A DNA stretch of 64,000 nucleotides. It comes from an uncultured Corynebacterium sp. (GTDB taxonomy: Bacteria; Actinomycetota; Actinomycetes; Mycobacteriales; Mycobacteriaceae). A program made the position numbers and the translations under genes. Positions 59,358-64,000 of the stretch are shown here, in pieces; the stretch's first letter is position 1; every line of letters starts with the position of its first letter. The notes under the pieces are model-generated. The model ran no database searches. It had not been told where the DNA came from and saw only the letters and a program-made list of their open reading frames with translations. The stretch is from the NCBI GenBank assembly GCA_946223355.1, contig CAMIPB010000013.1:5366-69365 (forward strand). Direction: 5' to 3'.

Positions 59358-60752
59358 ATGGAGAATTGGGAACAGACCTTAAGCGCAGGCCCGTTGTTGG
59401 GTATTGCGGCAGGTGCCATCGCATTGATTTTGCTGATGGTCATTGTTTTTCGAGTACACGCGTTTTTAACGCTGGTCACGGTATCCGCCCTGACCGCGCT
59501 GGTGGCGGGAATCCCGCTGGATCAGATCGTCCCAACGATGACGGACGGCTTCGGTAAAACACTGGCGTCAGTGGCGCTGCTGGTGGGCCTCGGCGCGATG
59601 ATTGGCCGGTTGGTGGAAGTCTCCGGCGGTGCGAAATCGCTTGCCGACGCCCTCGTGAACAAATTCGGCGAAGACAAGGCACCGTTTGCACTGGGTGTGG
59701 CGTCGCTCATCATGGGATTTCCGATCTTCTTCGACGCGGGCCTGATTGTGATGCTGCCGGTTATTTTCGCTGTTGCGCGTCGTCTCAACGGCCCTATCCT
59801 GGCTTATGGCATCCCAGCAGCCGGCGCTTTCTCTGTAACCCACGTCTTCCTGCCGCCGCACCCAGGCCCGGTCGCAGCGTCGGAGTTTTTCGAGGCTGAC
59901 CTCGGCCTTATTTTGCTGTTCGGTCTCATTATCGCACTGCCAACGTGGTACCTCTCCGGCTACTTGTGGGGACAGTTCTGCGGTAAGAAGTTCCCCATCG
60001 AAGTGCCAGAGCTCTTAATCGGTAAGCAGGTTGCAGATAGCGAAACCCCTGCTAAACCAGCAGGACCGGGAACCGTTATTGCAATCTTGCTCATCCCGAT
60101 GCTGCTCATCTTCGGCAATACTGGCTTGTCCACCGCTGCCACTGCCGGGTGGATCACTGGCGAAGAAACCTGGGCTAAATTCTTAATCTTCCTGGGTCAG
60201 ACCCCAATGGCTCTTTTGCTCACCACATTCGCGGCGATGGCGCTACTCGGCACGGGGCGTGGGCGTAGCGCGAAGACGGTGGAAAAGCTGCTTGAAAGCT
60301 CGCTTGGCCCTATCTGCTCGGTCGTGTTGATCACCGGTGCAGGCGGAATGTTCGGCGGTGTGCTTCGCACCTCCGGTATTGGCGACGCCCTGGCTGATTC
60401 GATGGCTAATCTCGGTGTTCCAGTTGTACTCGCAGCGTATCTCATCGCTGTATCCCTGCGTCTTGCGCAGGGTTCTGCAACAGTAGCGTTGACCACAGCA
60501 GCAGCGTTGATGGCTCCCGCAGTTCTAGCCGCCGGTTATGGCGAAGCGCAGCTTGCGCTGATGGTTCTAGCTACAGCTGCCGGTTCGGTGTTCGGCAGCC
60601 ACGTCAACGACTCGGGCTTCTGGCTCGTTGGCCGCCTCATGGGCCTTGACGTGGCCACCACGCTGAAGACCTGGACTGTTAACCAGGCGCTAATCAGTCT
60701 TATTGGTTTCGCTGGTGTGCTCATGCTTTGGGGAGCCACCAGTCTCATCTAG
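59358..60752 (+). CDS. gntP: Gluconate:proton symporter GntP family
   Basis: 464 residues, about 12 transmembrane helices. Family motifs include ALVAGIPLDQIVPTMTDGFGKTL near the N-terminus, MGFPIFFDAGLIVMLPVIF and AFSVTHVFLPPHPGPVAAS. GAGGAG precedes the ATG. With gluconokinase encoded opposite its 3' end this is a gluconate uptake module. The overlap with gntK is 63 bp. Confidence 0.93.
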   Translation: MENWEQTLSAGPLLGIAAGAIALILLMVIVFRVHAFLTLVTVSALTALVAGIPLDQIVPTMTDGFGKTLASVALLVGLGAMIGRLVEVSGGAKSLADALVNKFGEDKAPFALGVASLIMGFPIFFDAGLIVMLPVIFAVARRLNGPILAYGIPAAGAFSVTHVFLPPHPGPVAASEFFEADLGLILLFGLIIALPTWYLSGYLWGQFCGKKFPIEVPELLIGKQVADSETPAKPAGPGTVIAILLIPMLLIFGNTGLSTAATAGWITGEETWAKFLIFLGQTPMALLLTTFAAMALLGTGRGRSAKTVEKLLESSLGPICSVVLITGAGGMFGGVLRTSGIGDALADSMANLGVPVVLAAYLIAVSLRLAQGSATVALTTAAALMAPAVLAAGYGEAQLALMVLATAAGSVFGSHVNDSGFWLVGRLMGLDVATTLKTWTVNQALISLIGFAGVLMLWGATSLI

Positions 60753-61247
60753 CCACGCAGCTACGTCGCGAGCAATCTCACGCGCGGGTCGGGTCACATC
60801 AAAGACTCGGCCCGCTTCGTCGTCTTCGAGAGGCTCCAACGTATCGAACTGGGATTGCAGCAATGACGCTGGCATGAAATGACCCGGACGGAGACCCATC
60901 CGCTCAAAGAGCACATCGAAGTCGCCGTGTACGTGGACAAACTGGACCTGCGGACAAGCATCGCGGAGCACGTCCCGGTACACGCGTTTTAATGCACTGC
61001 AACCGATGATGCCGCCATCTTCTTGGTCGGCTAGCCACTGGCCAACCAACCGTAACCACGGCCACCGGTCTTCATCAGTGAGCGGATCACCCGCTGCCAT
61101 TTTGTCGATATTGGCCTGCGGGTGTAGATCGTCACCATCACGGTAATCAAGTCCCATGATTTCGGCGAGCTCGTTGCCTAGCGTCGTCTTTCCCGAGCCA
61201 GACACGCCCATCACCACGAGCCAGCGGGGATCATTTTTTGCGTCCAT
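60690..61247 (-). CDS. gntK: Gluconokinase
   Basis: 185 residues. Phosphorylates gluconate to 6-phosphogluconate, feeding the pentose phosphate pathway. Walker A VMGVSGSGKTTLGN, then YRDGDDLHPQANIDKMAAGDPLTDEDRWPWL and IIGCSALKRVYRD, both hallmarks of the GntK family. The last 20 or so residues (GSPKHEHTSETNKTD) are encoded opposite the gntP 3' end and look like a non-conserved tail. Confidence 0.95.
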   Translation of the reverse strand: MDAKNDPRWLVVMGVSGSGKTTLGNELAEIMGLDYRDGDDLHPQANIDKMAAGDPLTDEDRWPWLRLVGQWLADQEDGGIIGCSALKRVYRDVLRDACPQVQFVHVHGDFDVLFERMGLRPGHFMPASLLQSQFDTLEPLEDDEAGRVFDVTRPAREIARDVAAWLDETGGSPKHEHTSETNKTD

Positions 61248-61290
61248 TCCCTCATTTTACGCCCCAAGGCATCATTTCAAACTAGGGCGT

Positions 61291-61323
61291 TACTAGAGTT
61301 TTACTAGAGTTTTACTAGAGTTT
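61291..61323 (+). repeat. Three perfect 11-bp tandem repeats at the metX stop
   Basis: TACTAGAGTTT is repeated three times without change. The metX stop codon (61315-61317, minus strand) lies in the third copy. Because 11 is not a multiple of 3, gain or loss of a unit upstream of the stop would not extend metX: every unit carries a TAG on the minus strand. Confidence 0.85.
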
Positions 61324-62412
61324 GACGGTTAGGAAACGAGTCAACAAATTTGCTAGTTGGCGCGTTTCAGTTAAAAACGCATCATGGCCGACCGGGGATA
61401 CAATTTTGGTCATGCCGATAACATTGCCTAAATTGCGGGAAAGGTGTTCTTGCTGGTGGTAGGGGTACAAAATGTCGGTGTCTACTCCCGCTACCCATGT
61501 GGGAACCGTCGAAGAAGCAAGAGCCTTGTTGAGTACCCCGCGGCCACGGCTTACATCGTGACGGTTAAGCGCCTCAGTCAGAGTCACATACGCGCCTGCG
61601 TCGAAACGCTCAACTAGCTTATTTCCCTGGTGCTCCAGATAGTTGTTGACGGCGAAGCGCTGGTTGGGGCGTCGGAAAGCTCCTAGCGGGTCGTGGCCTT
61701 CTTGGGGTTCTGCGCCAAAGCGTTCATCAATTTCTAGTTCGCCGCGATAGGTCAGGTGAGCTATCCGACGCGCCGTGGCCAGCCCCGCATCAGGCTTTTC
61801 CCTATTTGCATAGTAGTTGCCGTCACACCAGTGTGGGTCATTTTCCACCGAGGAAATTTGTGCAGACTGGATACCAATTTGCCATCCCGACGCCCGCGCA
61901 GATACCGCAAGGACCAGCGCTTTGTCCATAAACTCCGGGTAGAGCAGCGTCCACTCCAACGTCCGCGCGCCGCCCATAGAGCCACCGACGACAGCATGGG
62001 CGTGGGAGATGTCGAGGGCGTCGAAAAGCTTGCGCTCTGCGCTGACGAGGTCACGGATGGACAATGCTGGAAAGCGCGAGCCCCAAGCCTCACCGTCGTC
62101 CGGGTGTGGGCTGCCTGAGAATGTTGAACCGTAACAGCTACCCAACGCGTTCGTGCACACGATGCAGTATTTATCAGTGTCGAGTGCAAGCCCCGAGCCA
62201 ATGAGCCCAGACCACCATTCGGCTGCATTGGAGTCTGCTGTTAAAGCATGCTCGATGACAATAAGGTTGTTCTCGCCATGGCGGTCGCCGCGGAAAGTCC
62301 CCCAGCGTCGAAAGGCGATCGTGGTTTCAGGCAACGTTGCGCCAGCCTCGGTGGTAAAAGAACCGACCTCGACCGAGCACAGCTCTGCTTCGCAAAATGC
62401 ATTGAGGCTCAT
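61315..62412 (-). CDS. metX: Homoserine O-acetyltransferase
   Basis: MetX acetylates homoserine with acetyl-CoA for methionine synthesis. 365 residues of alpha/beta-hydrolase fold with the nucleophile elbow VVGGSMGGARTLEW and the C-terminal Asp and His of the triad (GVDTDILYPYHQQ and VGHDAFL). It follows metY by 26 bp in one operon, so the next enzyme of the pathway is co-expressed. Confidence 0.96.
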   Translation of the reverse strand: MSLNAFCEAELCSVEVGSFTTEAGATLPETTIAFRRWGTFRGDRHGENNLIVIEHALTADSNAAEWWSGLIGSGLALDTDKYCIVCTNALGSCYGSTFSGSPHPDDGEAWGSRFPALSIRDLVSAERKLFDALDISHAHAVVGGSMGGARTLEWTLLYPEFMDKALVLAVSARASGWQIGIQSAQISSVENDPHWCDGNYYANREKPDAGLATARRIAHLTYRGELEIDERFGAEPQEGHDPLGAFRRPNQRFAVNNYLEHQGNKLVERFDAGAYVTLTEALNRHDVSRGRGVLNKALASSTVPTWVAGVDTDILYPYHQQEHLSRNLGNVIGMTKIVSPVGHDAFLTETRQLANLLTRFLTVKL

Positions 62413-62438
62413 CGTGTTTCCTGTGCGTTGAGTTGTCC

Positions 62439-63752
62439 CTAGAGTGCAGCGAATCCGCGCTCGAGGTCAGCGAGGATGTCGGCGATATCCTCGATGCCTA
62501 CGGAAAGGCGAATGGTCGCCTGGGTGATACCTGCGCGTTTAAGACCGTGCTCATCGGACTGCGAGTGAATCGTGGAAGCGGGGTGGACCACGAGTGAACG
62601 CACATCACCGATGTTGGCCAAATTGGAGTGGAGCTTAAGGGCGTCGATAAACGCCCAGGCCTCGGCTTTGCCACCCTGGATCTCAAAGGACAACACGGAG
62701 CCGGTGTAGTTCAGGCCGAGCTTTTGTTTGGTGGCGTGCCACGGCGAGTCAGGCAAGCCGGCATAGTTGACCTTGGCTACTTTGTCGTGCGAATTGAGGA
62801 ACTCAGCGACCTTCTTGGCGTTTTCGTTATGCCTTTCGACGCGTAGCTGGAGTGTATCTAGCCCCTGGAGAGTCACCCATGCATTAAACGGGGAAATCGC
62901 GGCTCCGGTATCGCGCAGCCAACCCGCGCGGGCTTTCAAAGCGAATGCTGGTGCTCCCAGATCAGCGTATTTGAGGCCGTGGTACGCGGGATCCGGAGTG
63001 ACAAAATAAGGGAATACCGGTTCGCCATCGCGCTCGACGGTCCAGTCGAACTTTCCGCCATCGACGAGAATGCCGCCAATACCGGATCCGTTGCCGGTAT
63101 AAAACTTGGTCAAAGACGCAACGACGATGTCTGCGCCCAGCTCCAGTGGACGCACCAGCGCTGCGGTGGCCACCGTGTTGTCAACGATGAGCGGCACCTG
63201 GTTATCGTGCGCGAGCTGTGCGACAGCGGGAATGTCGAGGACGTCGCCCAGTGGGTTGCCGAAAGTCTCTGCATACAGCGCCTTCGTATTAGGCTGGATT
63301 GCTGCCTTCCATGAATCGAGGTCATCCGGGTTCTCCACGAACGTGACGTCAATGCCAAGACGCTTCAGAGACACCTGGAATAAGGTTTCCGAGCCGCCAT
63401 ACAGGCGCGGTGACGTGACGATGTGGTCGCCTGCCGACGCCAGTGTTGCAATTGCCGCCGTCTCCGCAGCCATTCCCGATGCAAAAGCAAGCGCAGCTAC
63501 GCCGCCTTCCAGCGAAGCGATACGGTTTTCGAGTGCTTCCTGTGTCGGATTGGTGAGGCGGGAATAGATCGGGCCGGGATCGGAGAGGCTGAAACGAGCC
63601 TCTGCATGTTCCGCTGAATCGAAGACGTAGGACGTGGATTGGTAGATGGGTTGGTTCCGCGCACTTGCGCCGTTGTCGAGGGTCTGGCCCGCATGGATAG
63701 AGCGGGTGGCAAACTGCCATTCTTGTGCATTCGTGTTGTCGTATTTAGTCAT
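62439..63752 (-). CDS. metY: O-acetylhomoserine aminocarboxypropyltransferase (sulfhydrylase)
   Basis: 437-residue Cys/Met-metabolism PLP enzyme that makes homocysteine from O-acetylhomoserine and sulfide. The PLP Lys is in VVASLTKFYTGNGSGIGG; the conserved YSRLTNPTQEALENRIASLEGG segment is present. A perfect McbR operator lies just upstream of the start. Confidence 0.96.
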   Translation of the reverse strand: MTKYDNTNAQEWQFATRSIHAGQTLDNGASARNQPIYQSTSYVFDSAEHAEARFSLSDPGPIYSRLTNPTQEALENRIASLEGGVAALAFASGMAAETAAIATLASAGDHIVTSPRLYGGSETLFQVSLKRLGIDVTFVENPDDLDSWKAAIQPNTKALYAETFGNPLGDVLDIPAVAQLAHDNQVPLIVDNTVATAALVRPLELGADIVVASLTKFYTGNGSGIGGILVDGGKFDWTVERDGEPVFPYFVTPDPAYHGLKYADLGAPAFALKARAGWLRDTGAAISPFNAWVTLQGLDTLQLRVERHNENAKKVAEFLNSHDKVAKVNYAGLPDSPWHATKQKLGLNYTGSVLSFEIQGGKAEAWAFIDALKLHSNLANIGDVRSLVVHPASTIHSQSDEHGLKRAGITQATIRLSVGIEDIADILADLERGFAAL

Positions 63753-63758
63753 GCCGCT

Positions 63759-63774
63759 AGACTAAGCGGTCTAT
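63759..63774 (-). promoter_or_regulatory. McbR operator upstream of metY
   Basis: TAGAC-TAAGCG-GTCTA is a perfect match to the McbR consensus TAGAC-N6-GTCTA, 7 bp from the metY start. McbR represses methionine and cysteine genes and releases DNA on binding S-adenosylhomocysteine. A near copy (same 12 bp, AGACTAAGCGGT) lies at 63841-63852, and a further TAGAC half-site at 63804-63808. Confidence 0.85.
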
Positions 63775-63879
63775 GAATTGTGGGCAATCATTTTCCTGGA
63801 AGTTAGACGATCTGTGCTGGCTGTGCGGTGAATATAAAATAGACTAAGCGGTATGGATTTGGGTCTGAAGGATGCGCAA

Positions 63880-63928
63880 AACCCGCCTCGGTGCAGCCTT
63901 GGTGGGCGCTTTTAATCCGGGGCGGGTT
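63880..63928 (-). terminator. Terminator of the gene entering from the right edge
   Basis: AACCCGCCTCGG (63880-63891) pairs with CCGGGGCGGGTT (63917-63928) with one G-U pair and a 25-nt loop; on the minus strand the stem runs into TTTTGCG. It fits the end of a minus-strand transcript. Confidence 0.55.
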
Positions 63929-63961
63929 GAGGGGAGGTGTTTTTGGGGAGGGCTGGCCCTT

Positions 63962-64000
63962 CTAGGTGGTCGTCGGGGTTTTGGCGCGCTGCGCCTTCTT
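63962..64000 (-). CDS. 3' tip of a minus-strand gene, probably carbon starvation protein CstA
   Basis: Only 12 codons and a TAG stop are inside the window (KKAQRAKTPTTT). The frame, the terminator after it, and the cstA gene that I recall next to metXY in C. glutamicum suggest CstA, but the visible part cannot prove it. Confidence 0.4.
   Translation of the reverse strand, partial: KKAQRAKTPTTT

Overview
The window is a piece of a Corynebacterium chromosome (Actinobacteria, order Mycobacteriales). The gene order runs mycP-eccD / eccC-WXG100 pair-rplM-rpsI-glmM, then tsaE-tsaB-rimI-tsaD-groS-groL, whiB/sigD-rsdA-guaB-guaB3-guaA, an EsrISR-type envelope-stress system, and metX-metY with a perfect McbR-type operator. 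This matches Corynebacterium and, in part, the ESX-4 to guaA region of mycobacteria. I cannot name the species. I found no tRNA, rRNA, CRISPR array or intact insertion sequence.

Layout. 1-7.7 kb: most of an ESX-4-type (type VII) secretion locus. The mycosin gene is cut by the left edge and eccB would lie beyond it. 7.7-9.7 kb: an AspT/SucE-type anion exporter behind a structured leader. 9.8-12.5 kb: ribosomal proteins L13 and S9, then phosphoglucosamine mutase. 12.6-14.7 kb: an overlapping three-gene operon of unknown function (small helical protein, membrane protein with Cys/Pro/Glu-rich stretches, small helical protein). I regard it as a candidate ESX-4 client cluster. 14.7-22.4 kb: an alpha/beta hydrolase that has lost catalytic residues, glmS, alr, and the t6A/RimI operon. 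22.4-27.2 kb: groS-groL under two overlapping CIRCE elements, a short UvrA paralogue and a WhiB3-like gene. 27.4-34.9 kb: sigD-rsdA, a DUF5319 gene, guaB, guaB3, an HNH gene and guaA. 34.9-37.6 kb: esrI / esrS-esrR.

37.6-47.8 kb: a mutagenic translesion set, imuA-imuB and dnaE2, both with LexA-like boxes. They flank an AMIN-like lipoprotein, a sucrase/ferredoxin-like protein and a methionine ABC transporter with two tandem MetQ proteins. 47.8-52.0 kb: an accessory stretch with a GNAT-like orphan, a 77-residue orphan, an exonuclease-BRCT fusion and an AAA ATPase gene interrupted by an in-frame TAG. 52.0-58.3 kb: two PH-domain membrane proteins, a P-type ATPase, trmL, folD and a DUF3017 gene. 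58.3-61.3 kb: a secreted phospholipase A2-like protein with an overlapping membrane-protein ORF, then gluconate permease and gluconokinase overlapping tail to tail. 61.3-64 kb: metY-metX and the 3' tip of a gene that is probably cstA.

Two themes cross the window. Many genes have a -10 hexamer 7-8 nt before the start codon that homology supports, which is the layout of leaderless transcripts. Convergent genes almost always overlap at their 3' ends, by 4 to 63 bp. All functions are inferred by reading the sequence and remembering protein families; no database search was run.
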